64,000 bases of DNA from Gamsiella multidivaricata (lineage: Eukaryota; Mortierellomycota; Mortierellomycetes; Mortierellales; Mortierellaceae), in contig NW_026251741.1 of NCBI RefSeq assembly GCF_025024155.1, positions 186,001-250,000 of the forward strand, given 5' to 3'. This document shows, in pieces, positions 47,920-60,000 of the stretch. The notes under the pieces are model-generated. The model ran no database searches, was not told the origin of the DNA, and saw only the letters and a program-made list of their open reading frames with translations. Every line of letters begins with the position of its first letter. The first letter of the stretch is position 1. Position numbers and translations under genes: made by a program.

Positions 47920-48585
47920 GAGGAGGAGAGCAAGAGAGAAACTGAGAAAGAGGAAAAGAGCGAGGAGAAAAGGAAAGAATGAAAAGAGGGAAAGAGAGAG
48001 CAAGAGCTTCCTGTGCATTGTACAACTGTGCCTGTAGAATGATGGGAAAAAGAATAAAAGAAGCTGGCCAGTTCGCGCCAAGGCAAGGTTAGGCAGGCAA
48101 GGCAAGGCAAGTTAGCCCCGCTCCTTTTCCCCGCCGATAGTAATTTTTTGGACCAATTGACTGAGCATACCCCGGCAACCAAAGCAGCGCCAAAGCAAAA
48201 AGCACCACCACCACCGCCAGCACCACCACCAGCAGACATTCGCCAAAGAGCAAAAAAAGCAACAACAATAATAACAAACAACAAACGAGGCCGAGGGTGC
48301 TTTCCTCATCTTCATCTCCATCTTCATCTCGATCTCCCTTCTGATCCTGTCAAACAATCCCATCTTTAACTACTAAAATAAGAAGAAAAGGCCCTATCCC
48401 CTACCTTATTTTTCCCTTTTGCAGAAAAAGAATACGGCCGCCAATAGTTCAACAGACTCCCTCGCCCCCTGCTACAAACATGCGCGCGTCTCAAGGCCCT
48501 GACGAATAAGCCAACAGAACTCAGCAACAACAACAACAACAACAAAAAATATTAAAAAAAAGAAAAAAAAAAGAGAAGGACGGCA

Positions 48586-49677
48586 ATGGAATCGGGACCA
48601 CCGTTTCGCAGGAATGGCATCGGATCTCGTTCTTCATCTGAAGCATTCAACCCTGAAAGAACCACGCCTGTGTCTTCGTCCCAAACGCCGCCCTTCTCGT
48701 CCTCCTCGACCTCGCCCTCTTCTGTACACCTCCGCCTTTCCTTCATCAAAGCTGCGACCACGAACGCCACCACCGCCCAGGTCTTAGGCCCACCTGGCGG
48801 TCGCGCCTATCCATATGGTAATAGGCACAGGCGTTTTTATTATTTTATGATCTAGTACTGTCTCCCCTGAGTTGAAAGAGTTGGCTCAGGTCTTTCCCTT
48901 GAGAAGATGAGGCAAACGGCGTTGGCTGTGATAATGTCAGCGGGAATGGGTTGAGCTCTCCTCGATACTTTTTTTTTGTGTTGCTGTGTTATTGTATTAT
49001 TGTATATACGCATAGGCCATATGTGCTTGTTGCTCTTGAGAACGGCTGTGGCGTTGTATTAACTCTCCTGGCAATTGTCGATCTTCGCGTATTTGATGAT
49101 TTTTATCTCCAGCTATTTTCTTCATCAAAGTGTTTGCACACCCACTCCTATGTTAAACTGCCCCTGTACCCCTGTACCCCCTGTCTCGTTGTCTGTATAC
49201 CGCTTCATATACACTTGATTATTTCTCATTCCTTTCTAGTCCCTCCAATCACTGCATGCTCCCACTTTTATACTGCTGGGTTTCCATCAAGTCTTCTAAG
49301 GCGAGGTGGACCAAGCATATGCATTCGCCAGATGCAACGAGAAACTAGGAGGAGAGGGCGCGTGTATTTGTGAAGTAGAGAGCGCATAAAGGAGGACAGA
49401 AGGGAAGACAAAATAAAGAGGAGGAAAAGACAAGGCCATGGGCCACTCCATTTGTATTTACGACGATCCCTAGATTCGTTTACAATGGCTAACAAAGCAA
49501 TTGCTTTGGCCATTGTCGCTGTGGTGCTCTTGAGATACTAATCGCCATACTTCGTGTCCGATATCATCTTCCATGTGCAATTGCAGGTGATATGACCGGC
49601 TACGACCAGGTCGCCGAGAACCCCCACAATCTCCAACATCAGTATCAACAGGAAAGACCTGCTGGATCTCAATACCG

Positions 49678-49710
<33 letters not shown>

Positions 49711-52700
49711 GCAGCAGCAGCAACAACGCTACAACGATGACCCTCAGGCGCGCGATGCTTCACCTTCTCACACTCGACATCCGTCATACCAGCAGCATCC
49801 GCATCAGTCTCATCAGCAACGTTATCAACACGGACACCCGCAACAGCAACAGCAGCCACAATCAGGACACCCTTTACCGCCACTTTTACACGATCATCTC
49901 CACGTCTCCTTCGATTTAAACTTCCGCACGATCGACCCTGACCCCGCAATCGTTGCTCAAGGAACTGAACATCAGCCTGTACAGGGGTACCCCTCAGAGA
50001 AGGGACGTGTCGGTGCGCATGGCGTACAAGATACAGGTCAACAGCGCCAGGTAGGGATTTTATGCAACGACCAATTCATTTTTGGCAGAAGCATATCACT
50101 GACATTCAACAAAAAAAAAACGATTGTTGCAAAAGGGACCAGAGCCCACTTACCGACCGCATTCAAGTAGCTACAACGCGCGCGAGCATGATACGCACCA
50201 TTTTCGAGAACATGCGAATAGCGTAAGAGGTAAGGGTCAAGAAAACACATAGACGATGCACATGGGACCATGACTGTGTGCCTGGAAGCTAACCTGCTTG
50301 TATTTGATCGAGATAGCTCGACTCCCTTATGACTTGCAATCTAAGCAGGAAACCGTACATGGAACATATAGACAACGGACATCCCACAGCCAGGAAGCAG
50401 TTCAGCACCCGAACCATGCTCAGGATCATCGGCACCGGCGAGTTGAATTTTGCGATAACGTGAATGACAACCAACGATTCAGGGGCCTGTCTCTACAGCG
50501 TTCATCTCCCGATACGTCCCAAAGTCTTCGTCCTCGGCATTCGTTATCTCCACGACTGGACGTATCCTCACAGCAGCCATTCGGCCTGGATAGATTACAC
50601 AATATGAACGTCCATATGCCTAGCCCAATAGGTTCAGCCAACTTGCCCCGTCTGACCTACGAGCCGCAAAGGACGATGCCCAGTTCAAATACCCTTCAGC
50701 AACGTCACTCGCACGGATCAAGCCAGCCGCGAATGGATCAAGGGTCGAAACAAGAGCACTTTTCTCGCACCCATGAAATGCAGCGGCCGCAGTCTCCACG
50801 AAATCTACAGCAGCATCCATCACAGGATCACCTGCAGCTCTGCCACCAGCATCAGCAGCAACGGTCACAGCCTCACCATCATCAACAACAGCCTTTACCA
50901 GACAATCATTCACGCCTTTTTGAAAGCCTGGCCCCTCGCAGTCCCTTTGATAAGAGTACGGAACTGGAGAGGCAACAAAGAAACTATTTACCAACCAATA
51001 TGGATACAAGGTCTCTGAGCGACGAGCATCCACCACATGCAACACAAGCAGTATACTCAACCCAGATATCTCGCTCGTCGCGGGACTATTATGAAGGTGA
51101 ACATCGACAGTCTCCTCCGACAACTCAGACTCTTCATGGGCAGATTGGCCACTCACTCTATTCGAAGGAACAATCTAAGGATACATTCTCAGCGCGAACA
51201 CAATCAGTCATAGCCCCCGTCGTAACGAGGGATTCCCAAGTACATGATATTACTGAAGGCGCTGGACCCGAACATCAGGTGATGTCTCGTTCGCAAAAGA
51301 AGCGATCTGCGGATCCCGATGAAGATGATAATGATAGTTTTAGAAGGCACAGGGTGGACGGGCAAACAGCGCATGCAACTAAGCGGGGACCGACATCTAT
51401 TAGGGTGGTTTCTGGCCTACGAATCTCGCCCACTTCTGCACACACGCACTCGACCGACGCTCCATCCAAGGCACGAACGTACGAAAGTGAATCTCAGCAA
51501 TATCATCGAGAGTCTTCATCGCCATACCGCGATGGGGCGCATTTCGAGGGAGGTAATCTGCAGTCACCGCCTAACCTGTCTTCCAACGACTCTAGGCCGG
51601 TGCCATCACCTCTCTCGTCTTTTCATCGAAACGTCTGGGCACCATTGCAGGCCCGGGACGCGCCAATGGATATAGTATCCAAGCGATTAATAGTTGCAAA
51701 TACCCCATTTTCGTCTGCTGTTGCAGAAGATCCCAGCAAGGGCTCGACTGCAAGAAAAGATGGCGCAGTGAAGGTGACCCCGATAGTCACCGACCACACC
51801 AGCAACAACCCCTCACCAACCATGTTTCGCACAGGAACCCGTCCGACAATGTCAACCTCGTCGAATCATCCCACGTCTGTAGGGCCCAGCCCCGTGACCT
51901 CGGTTCCCGTCCCAACGGATCCGGTTGGTGACCTTTCCTCCTCCTCCTCTTTCCTCTCAACTGTCCGCAGTGACAACGAGACACATGCCCAGTACGATCT
52001 GGGCAGAGGTGTTAGCAGCAGCAGCTACACCTCATCATGGCCAACAGCCCTGGCCAGTCATGGTCCGTCATCAAGACCAAGACAAACAAACCCACCACTG
52101 CAAATAGGGCAGGAGGGCTACTACCGTAAGCAGGATTTGATGGCCCTATTTTCAATCTGGCATGCGCAATACGGACATGAGAAACTACGGCCACAACCTC
52201 TAAAAGAGGAGAGTGAAGTCCAACAGAAGACCAAGGATGCCAGAGACGGCCATGGATACGAGGACAGCAGCGGCTTCAGGAAGGATGCAGGCAGTATAAA
52301 AGAAGGCGTAAAGTATGTGAATAGGGTATTAGAACAAGACGCAGGCAAAAATGCAGACCCCAAAAAACAAAGAATGGAAAAGGCGGAATGGCAGCCTCGG
52401 ACAACTGAAAAGAAAGATGGTAGCGATTTCATGGAGGATGCAGGGCAGGACGACGATAGAGAAGACTTGGATGACGAATCGGGAGATTCAGGCGAGGATG
52501 AAGAAGGCTTGGAAAGCAGAAGAGAAGCAGACAAAGGCGGCGTCGACAGTAGCGGTAACAACAACAGGGGACGTGTGGGGCGAGATCAAAGAGCTGACGA
52601 CCCCTCCCAGAGCGACAGCAGCCAACAAGACTCTGCCAGCGGTAGTGCTGAGGGCGCGGCGTCCCAGGCAGGAAGCAGCACTGCCGGCAGCAACCCGCGT

Positions 52701-53652
52701 CGGATCCGCATCCGGGAAAGCAAGAACCACGAGTGCGAGGTGTGCGGCAAGCGGTTTTCTCGTCCAAGTCAACTTAATACTCATTCTTTTACGCATTCTG
52801 GAGAGGTAATTCGACATGCTCTTAATATTTCGGCATTCGACTATATGCAGACCATTCATGTACATTTCGGTGGCGCCCTCTTCTATTTAGAAACCACACC
52901 AGTGCCCAATGTGCCAGAAATACTTCAACGTCGCTAGCAACTTGAAGCGACACATCCGGACCCATACGAACACGAAGCGAAAGTCATCCAGGAGCGGGAG
53001 CATGGTCTTTCGGAGCTTTTCGAACGGATTTTATTTCAGGCAGAGCAACGGGAGTACCGGGCCATCTGGGTCTAACAGTGAGAAGAAATCGGCACAGGCG
53101 AAGGCGACCTCGACCGATGGCATGATGGCCGCACGACGCCAAGCATCAGCCGGTCCTCAGTCATCGGATCAGCTGCGCTGGATGAACACGGAAACGCCAT
53201 TGACAGGAGCCACAGCAACAGGTCACCAAAAAGCCTTGCTGAGGCGAAATAGAGGTCAGGAACCAAGACCTTTTCAACCGTTGCCGTCATCGTCCTCGGA
53301 ATCCCGGTTGAGTACTCAGCGGCCGCAACCTTCAAAGACCGCGAAGTCTGCTCCCGCAATCATGTCTTTTGCGAGGTCCACGATCGCAGCTGCGACCACC
53401 ATGCCCACGACCACGACTACGGCCACTACTAGCACTGGAAGAGACATGTTTGCGGCACTCTCGATAACCACTTCGAGTTCGGCCACCACGAATGTCAGCG
53501 CAGCAGGAGCAGCGGCCCCACGCGCTCAGAGGTCTGGACCCCCAACACCACTCCTGACACCGTCCTCGCCGTCGGGGAACATCGAGAGTCGCATGGCCTC
53601 TGATGGGGCGCCAGCAGCGGCAAAAGGAGAAATAGTGGAAAGAAGAGACTAA
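48586..53652 (+). CDS. C2H2 zinc-finger transcription factor with poly-Gln tract
   Basis: Five exons, 48586-48817, 49587-50050, 50136-50229, 50317-52805 and 52891-53652, giving 1346 residues. Most of the protein is Gln/Ser/His/Pro-rich disorder, including 16 consecutive Gln (residues 109-124) and several His/Gln-rich stretches. An acidic segment (about 960-1010) could be an activation domain. Two adjacent C2H2 fingers sit near 1070-1118: CEVCGKRFSRPSQLNTHSFTH, then the TGEKP-like linker SGEKPHQ, then CPMCQKYFNVASNLKRHIRTH. The last intron falls exactly between the fingers (GE|KP). The C-terminal tail is Ser/Thr/Ala-rich. It is probably a sequence-specific nuclear regulator; two-finger C2H2 factors in fungi often control stress or development. 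The first exon (MESGPPF...) joins in frame, but its start is less certain. Confidence 0.85.
49679..49726 (+). repeat. CAA/CAG repeat coding 16 glutamines
   Basis: Sixteen in-frame Gln codons, CAA runs flanking a CAG block, inside exon 2 of the zinc-finger gene; length polymorphism is likely. Confidence 0.9.
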
Positions 53653-53818
53653 CAGGGATGAGTGATATTTTTGAAGCGAGAAATTTTTTTAAGCAATCAT
53701 CGACCGAACGGTCCACACAAACAAGCAATACCGATCAAGCAACTGTTGAACTGGTCGACCAGCCAACCAACCATCTAGTGGGCAAGATAGGAATCAGTTT
53801 TGTACTATCGCGAAGAAC

Positions 53819-53824
53819 AATAAA
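53819..53824 (+). terminator. Poly(A) signal of the zinc-finger gene
   Basis: AATAAA 167 bases after the stop, about 65 bases before the end of the convergent gene. Confidence 0.5.
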
Positions 53825-53890
53825 CGAGAGGAATGCCGTTGTTTTATATAATCTTGGATTTTGGTTCTCTGATGGATGAGGTATGCGAGC

Positions 53891-56533
53891 TTAAAAGTTC
53901 AATAATGCAGTGACGAGTGCAAGAGCCAGGCCTGTGGCTGCAGTAGCAGTTGCGGTTGCAAGGCGACCGGTGCCAGAGCCGAAATCGAGTTGTGCAGGTC
54001 CAAACATCGGCACGGTGCCGTACCCTCCAGCTGCGCCGCCCTTGCTATCTTTCGCAGGAGCGGTACCACCACCACCACCACCACCACTACTACTACCACT
54101 ATCATCACCTTCTCCTCCTCTCCCTCCTTTTCCTCCTCCTGGCGCGGCCGGCGTCCCTTCTTTGGCGGGCGGTCTTTTGGATGAAGGCTGAGGTGTGTGA
54201 CTTTCGGACGGGCCATCGCCACTTCCTGCAGACTGCTCATTTTCATCTTTGGGGTGGTCATCCTTTTGAGGAGTGGCAGGCGCATTAGGTACAGGAGCCG
54301 GAGCCGGAGCCGGAGCTGGAGCAGAGACGGGTTGGGCTCCTGCCTGCCGGTTCTTGCCTTCTTGAACTTGTCCCTGGGTGACCTCGCCGCCCAGTCTGTC
54401 GCGGTCGTGGCCGTTGCGGGGCCCGTCTTTTTGGGCCTCTGGGGTTTGTTTCTCAGTAAGGTGGGTATGGTCGTAGTCGAGTTGGGGGTCGTTGGTGCCG
54501 TTGTAGATATCAGCATCGGCGCCGGCGTTAGCATTGTTGTTGTTGTTGTTGTTGGGGTCGACCTCGACCTGGGGGTGGTTCTCGACAGGGTAGCGTCTGC
54601 CTTTGTCCTTATTGATTTTCTCGTTGTTTTTCTTGTCTTCCTTGTCGTTTCCGTGCTGCTGCTGCTTCTGGTTGCCATCGTTGGCACCCTCTGGTATAGG
54701 CGCATTCTCTGGCACAGGCGCATCTTCTGGCACAGGCGCATTCTCTGGCACAGGCGCATTCTCTGGCACAGGCGCATTCTCTGGCACAGGTACGTTCTCT
54801 GGCACAGGCACGTTCTCTGGAGCTGGCGCGTTTACTGGCACAGGCACGTTCTCTGGAGTTGGCACGTTCTCTGGCACAGGCGTGTTCCCTGGAGCAGGTG
54901 TGTTCTCTGGCACAGCCACGTTCTCTGGCACAGGTGCGTTCACTGGCACAGGCGCGTTCTCAGGCACAGGCGCGTTCTCTGGAGCTGGCATGTTCCCTGG
55001 AGCTGGCGTGTTCTCTAGCACAGGCGTGCTTCCTGGAGCAGGTGTGTTCTCTGGCACAGGCGTGCTTCCTGGAGCAGGCGTGTTCTCTGGCACAGGCATG
55101 TTCTGTGGAGCTGGCATGTTCACCGGCACAGGCGCGTTCTCCCTGTCTTTCTCGCCATCCTTGCCATCCTTGCCATCCTTGCCTTTCCTGTTACCCTTGT
55201 CCCTATTGTCCTTATTGCCCTTATTTTCCTTCTCGTTCTTATTGTCCTTATTGTCCTTATTGTCCTTATTGTCCTTATTGTCCTTCTCGTTCTTATTGTC
55301 CTTCCCGTTCTTATTGTCCTTATTGTCCTTATTGTCCTTCTCGTTCTTATTGTCCTTATTGTCCTTCTCGTTCTTATTGTCCTTCCCGTTCTTATTGTCC
55401 TTCTCGTTCTTATTGTCCTTCTCGTTCTTATTGTCCTTATTGTCCTTATTGTCCTTATTGTCCTTATTGTCCTCATTGTCCTTATTGTCCTTCTTGTCTT
55501 TCTCGTTCTTCTCGCCCTCCCCGTCTCTCTCGTCCTTCTCGTTCTCGTTATTCTCGTTGTTCTCGTTGTCCTTGTTGTTTTTCTTGTTCTCCTTGTTCTT
55601 TTTGTTCTTCTTGTTCTCCTCCTTCTCTTTCTCCTTATTCTTCTTGTCCTTCTTATCCTCAGCCAGCGGCGCGTCGGTCTCGGCATTTTTGTCGAAATCC
55701 TCCACAAACTTCTCGTCGCGGACGCCCTTGTCCTCTTTGTGGTCCTTATGTTTCTTGTCCTTCTTCTTGTTCTTGTTCTTCTTCTGCTTCGGCATGCGAT
55801 CATCTGGTCCTTCTACCCCAGCCTCGGCCGCCTGGCGCTTCCAAAGGCCCGATGCTCGAACCCCTCTTCTCTGATCACGCTTTTGATGCTCCTGCTGCTG
55901 GTCCTGCTGCAAGCCGTTGGTCTGGGCCGAGATACTCCTCTGAATCGTATGGTTCTCATCCAGGTGCATCATACCCTTCCAAATTTCGGCGAGGTACTCG
56001 TTCATATGGAGCTTCTTCTTTTCGTCCTCGTTCTCCATCTCGTCGTCGTCGTCGTCGTCGTCACTATCGTCATTGTTGTTATTCTGGTCCTTGACCTTGG
56101 AATTCTCCGCGTTCTTGTCACCATCGTGCTGATCCTTCTCTTTGTCTTCGACTTGACTATGATCCTTTAACTCTTCCACCTTTTTGTCTCGGCCTTTTTT
56201 ATCTCCGTCCCTTTTACCGTTCCCCTTGTGAGATTTGGATGCCCCTGCTACTGATGCTGCTGCTGCTACTGCTACCGATGATGCATTTTTAGGATCGTTC
56301 TTCTTGTCTCCAGCAACGGCCGAAGGTACGAGACGCTGATTCTTGTCTTGCTTTGGTGGTGCCTGGTGTACGGTAATGGATGCGCTTTGCTTCAGATCTG
56401 TCTTGACATCCGCGACTCCCTGTGTGACCTTGTTGTTCTCCGCAGAAGCGATCAAGACGGTCTGGAGAAGGACCGTAGCTGTGCCTAGAAGAAGGATCAG
56501 CCTTGGTCGACGACGCGTCGTTGATGAGACCAT
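53891..56533 (-). CDS. Secreted GPI-type cell-surface protein built of low-complexity minisatellites
   Basis: Single exon of 880 residues. I start at the ATG at 56533, which gives a classic signal peptide (basic start, LILLLGTATVLLQTVLIASA). The mature protein is almost all low complexity. Residues about 50-340 are Lys/Asp/Asn/Glu-rich with a DDDDDDE run. Residues about 345-447 are repeats of the NKD/NEKD type. Residues about 465-612 are PxPENxPVPEN-type hexamers (APVPEN and variants). Then come Gln/Asn/Pro stretches and a Ser/Gly-rich region. The last 25 residues (GRLATATATAATGLALALVTALLNF) are a hydrophobic tail after a small-residue site, typical of a GPI-anchor signal. It is therefore likely an extended cell-wall or surface protein; charge-rich and Pro-rich repeats suggest a stalk or adhesive role (inference). 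Confidence 0.78.
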   Translation of the reverse strand: MVSSTTRRRPRLILLLGTATVLLQTVLIASAENNKVTQGVADVKTDLKQSASITVHQAPPKQDKNQRLVPSAVAGDKKNDPKNASSVAVAAAASVAGASKSHKGNGKRDGDKKGRDKKVEELKDHSQVEDKEKDQHDGDKNAENSKVKDQNNNNDDSDDDDDDDEMENEDEKKKLHMNEYLAEIWKGMMHLDENHTIQRSISAQTNGLQQDQQQEHQKRDQRRGVRASGLWKRQAAEAGVEGPDDRMPKQKKNKNKKKDKKHKDHKEDKGVRDEKFVEDFDKNAETDAPLAEDKKDKKNKEKEKEENKKNKKNKENKKNNKDNENNENNENEKDERDGEGEKNEKDKKDNKDNEDNKDNKDNKDNKDNKNEKDNKNEKDNKNGKDNKNEKDNKDNKNEKDNKDNKDNKNGKDNKNEKDNKDNKDNKDNKDNKNEKENKGNKDNRDKGNRKGKDGKDGKDGEKDRENAPVPVNMPAPQNMPVPENTPAPGSTPVPENTPAPGSTPVLENTPAPGNMPAPENAPVPENAPVPVNAPVPENVAVPENTPAPGNTPVPENVPTPENVPVPVNAPAPENVPVPENVPVPENAPVPENAPVPENAPVPEDAPVPENAPIPEGANDGNQKQQQHGNDKEDKKNNEKINKDKGRRYPVENHPQVEVDPNNNNNNNANAGADADIYNGTNDPQLDYDHTHLTEKQTPEAQKDGPRNGHDRDRLGGEVTQGQVQEGKNRQAGAQPVSAPAPAPAPAPVPNAPATPQKDDHPKDENEQSAGSGDGPSESHTPQPSSKRPPAKEGTPAAPGGGKGGRGGEGDDSGSSSGGGGGGGTAPAKDSKGGAAGGYGTVPMFGPAQLDFGSGTGRLATATATAATGLALALVTALLNF
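54698..55140 (-). repeat. Minisatellite coding PENxPVP repeats
   Basis: About 24 degenerate copies of an 18-bp unit (GGCGCATTCTCTGGCACA on the plus strand) coding APVPEN-type hexapeptides in the GPI-type protein. The first copies at 54698-54780 are nearly identical, which implies recent expansion. Confidence 0.85.
55191..55510 (-). repeat. Minisatellite coding NKD/NEKD repeats
   Basis: Tandem 9-bp units (GTCCTTATT on plus) mixed with GTCCTTCTCGTTCTTATT-type units, coding Asn-Lys-Asp and Asn-Glu-Lys-Asp runs in the same protein. Confidence 0.85.
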
Positions 56534-57039
56534 GATAAAAAAAATAAAAAATAAAGAGTTGGGATGTGGCCAGGAGTGTAGAATTTGAAAGTCGAGGGGA
56601 GAGGGGAGGAGAGGGGGGGGGGAGGGGGAAGGGGGGAGGGGGGGTTGTCTGAGGAGAGTAGAGAATAAAGAAAATAGAGGGTAGGGGAGGAAACTCAAGA
56701 ACGCGTAGGATTATGATATAAGAGCAAAAAGATAGGCGATACGCGGTTCCAAATTGCGTTTTGGCCTAGCCTAGACATCAATCTCGGTCAGGAATGCGCA
56801 CAGACTAAATTGTTATAGAGACCGGACCAACAGAATGTATAATTGAATACCAAAAGTCCTCCTGCTTTTTTTTATTTGCTGTCTTTTGGATTATGGGAGG
56901 ACTAGGTGAGGATATACTTTAAGACAAGATGATATATGGCAAACGAAATTACAAAAATGGCCGTGCTCAGGGTTAGAATGAGCTCGAAAGAATGAAATGG
57001 TGTGATACATGCAGCAAAAAAGTCTTTCCTGAGCTCTTA
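56534..57039. other. Spacer between GPI-type gene and chitin synthase, with G-rich leader
   Basis: About 500 bases. From about 56595 to 56645 the plus strand is nearly all G/A with G-runs (up to 10 G), so the leader of the minus-strand GPI-type gene is C/T-rich and its template could form G-quadruplexes. The remainder is the 3' region of the chitin synthase gene. Confidence 0.65.
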
Positions 57040-60000
57040 TTATTGCTGCTGCTGCTCCGTCGACGAGTTGTTCAAGTTGTTCCTGGAAGCACCGGCCGCC
57101 ATCATCAGCATCGGCGATGGTGCCCTGGTATCAATCGAGCTCAGGCGTGGTCCGCCGGGAGGAGGAGGAGGTGGAGTGTAACTCGAGTTCGCCAAATTAC
57201 TGCTTAGCTTAGGCGACGACGTGAACTGGCGCTGCGGCGGCATGAACGTCGACATGCGATCGGGTGGGCTTCCACTAGAGTATGGGTTATACTGCGACAC
57301 ACGCTGGCGTCCAATGGTGCCTCCGGGTGCTGGCGCATGCATGTTCAACAATGGGATCGCATCAATGCCTGCTGCAGGCGGCGTGCCAGGGAAGCCAGGA
57401 TCTGTCAACTGGTAACCAGACCCCGAAGAGCCCTGAGTCATATGCCGGCTACCCGCAAATGGTCTGGCACTCTCGCGAGAGTTGGAGCTTCCATCCGACA
57501 GCTCTTCCTCGCGGATCTGGGCCTGACCGACCCAATCCTCGCCCGAATCCGAAACCTGGAACTGTGGAGTAGGCAGTCCTGCCAAGATAGCCGCCTTTTG
57601 CCGACGCTCGCGCTCCCACTCTCCCCAGCGCTTCATCGTGATGTGTGAGCTGTCGAACTGACCCTCCTTGCCACCATGGTCAGCACCAGCCACCTCTCCG
57701 GCAACCATACGTGTTTGTCCCCAAGAGAAGTCGTCGAAATGCCAGTAGGCGTATGCGGGCAGGACAAAATTCCAGACAAAGATCGAACACAGGTACACCA
57801 TCATCCAGCCGACGTACACCATCTTGCGAGAGGTCATCACAATCAGCACAGCGGGCAAGCCCAGAATGGCGGCCAGCAAGAGCAGTGGTACTGTCGTGTC
57901 GGGAATCTTTTGGTCATGCGAAATGGCGCGGTAGATCGAGATCGTCACCAGGTAAATCGTGAACGAGATAGCAGCAGGCAACACGACTGTTCCGACCAAC
58001 TCCATGAAAATAACAAACTGCATAGAGAAGCAGAAGGTACCGCAAAGATCACGGACAAGGACTAATTCCATCAAGTTGTGGATTGTCGAGTTGATCCAGC
58101 GACGACGCTGCGACAGCAAAATCTTGAACGTATCCGGCACAACCGTCTTACAGATCGCCTGGGGCACAAACATCATCTTGCGCTTCGGGAAAGTTCTCAA
58201 CATGAGTGTACTGAGGTATCGGTCCTCTCCCAGCAGCAATAGATTCTTCTTGTGAAGTGTGTCGACAACGTTCTCAGAATAATGCTCGACAATATCCGGG
58301 TTTGCCAGAATGGGCACCCAGTAGCCATTGGGACCCTTGGGTGCCTTGATGCGGTACATGCAGAAACATCCGGGTAAACAGGTCACACCTCCGAACATGG
58401 ACTCAAAAGCCTTGGACATATGATGCGAAATATAGTATTCAAAGACCTGAATCATCGTCACCCACGAGTCCGTCTTGTTCGCAATCTTAGTCTCTCCACA
58501 GAGACCCATGATCTCATGGTCGTGAGCCATGGCAGCAATCATGCGGGACAAAGAGTCGGGATAGACCTTGGTATCAGCATCCACCTATCGTTGAATAATT
58601 CCACATTTCCGTTAATATGTCTTTTTCTTTCATCAAATATGTTGTAGCACATATCTCTACAGTCCTCCAGATCTTACCATGAGCACAATCTCGTATCGAT
58701 CAGGAGCGACACCGGTGACGCGCCAGATCGTGTTGAAGAGCTCGTACTCGAACGAAGTCATGCGCTCGTCAAACATAACATGCTGCAAGAAGCCCATCAA
58801 GATAATCTGGGAATCGCGTTTGCCACGGTTTCCGGGCTTAGGCAGGTTTTGTTCCGTGGGACCTCCAACCTTGACAATCAGACACATGGGCACGCGCTTC
58901 TGCAGCTTCTTGTCTGGCACGGTCTCGTCGTCGTACTTATAGAATCCGGCATACACCTTGGCCATATTGTGGCGCTTGGTACCGTCCGCAATCGCGACGT
59001 ACGAATGCGCAATCACATCATCGCGTGGAACCAGGTCATCCTGCATCATGGACAGACAGATTTCGGGAGTCGACATGTTGTTACCGGCTCCAATAATCAT
59101 ACCATCGCAGATAACAACAATCAGCTTGTGCGAGTTGGGGTAGTCTGTCGTCGCGATCGAATCGAGAGTCGTACGCAGTCCATCAATACCCTCAGAATAA
59201 CAGGTGACCAAGGCCATGGTGTGAATCAACGGGAAATTGAAAGGCTGATACGACACAGGGGGCTGTTGAACGGTGAATGGTGAGACAGGAAGGGGGCAGT
59301 TCGAGGGCTGGGTTGCAGTGGAGGATGAGGTAGACGAGCGACGTGACATCTGACGCATATGGCCAAAGCTCGCCACACTGGAGGGCCTCATGGCGCTTGG
59401 AAGTGGTGGCGGCGATGGTGGAGGTGTACCGTTAGGACCCATGGGATTGAAATACGAGTTTCTGTTCAATGACGAGCTCGAGGCTGACAAGAACGCTGGA
59501 TTGACTCCAGGAGAACCTGGTGGGGTGTATGGCTTGAACACACTAGTAGGACGGTTGAAGGTCGACAATGGACGCGAGCTAGGCTGGCCAAGAGAAGTGT
59601 TCGCCAACACAGGGGAAGACCCCGTAGGTGTAGAAGGCGTGAAGCGGGATGTTGTCGGAAAGAAAGTCTGTCGTTTCGTGTTAAACGCTGGTCGATTGAT
59701 GTCAGAACTCCAGGCTTCAATCTGCTCCGCTCGCTTCATGCGATCTTGGTAGGTCTCGTTATCGAATCCGCCCAGACGATGACTCAGGAACCAACCAAAG
59801 AAAACCGCCAAGAAAAACTTGATGAAGACGACGCCCAAGATAATGACCAGCGAAACATAGGTGATAACATCCGATGTCATGCAGCCAATGGTCTTGGAGT
59901 CCATCGCTCCAACCCTGGCAATCTGCTTTAGACAGCCACCGAGCTTGGTCATCTTTCTCTGCACAAACAAGAATGAGAGATCTCTCTGCAAGGCAACCGA

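Larger units (their letters stand above)
47281..48585. other. Divergent region rich in simple repeats
   Basis: About 1.3 kb between divergent genes, dominated by simple sequence: CTCATC repeats, CT-rich DNA and then a 60-base AG run, plus CAA runs near 48526-48546. Open frames in it code only Ser/Leu or Arg/Glu runs and are not genes. Confidence 0.75.

Noticed and set aside
47794..48105. Ser/Leu-repeat frames around the AG microsatellite
   Set aside because: Coded entirely by the dinucleotide repeat.
54603..55874. 423-codon and overlapping 411-codon frames opposite the GPI-type gene
   Set aside because: Produced by the minisatellite having no stops in several frames; residues are SGTG and CPYC runs without signal peptide logic.
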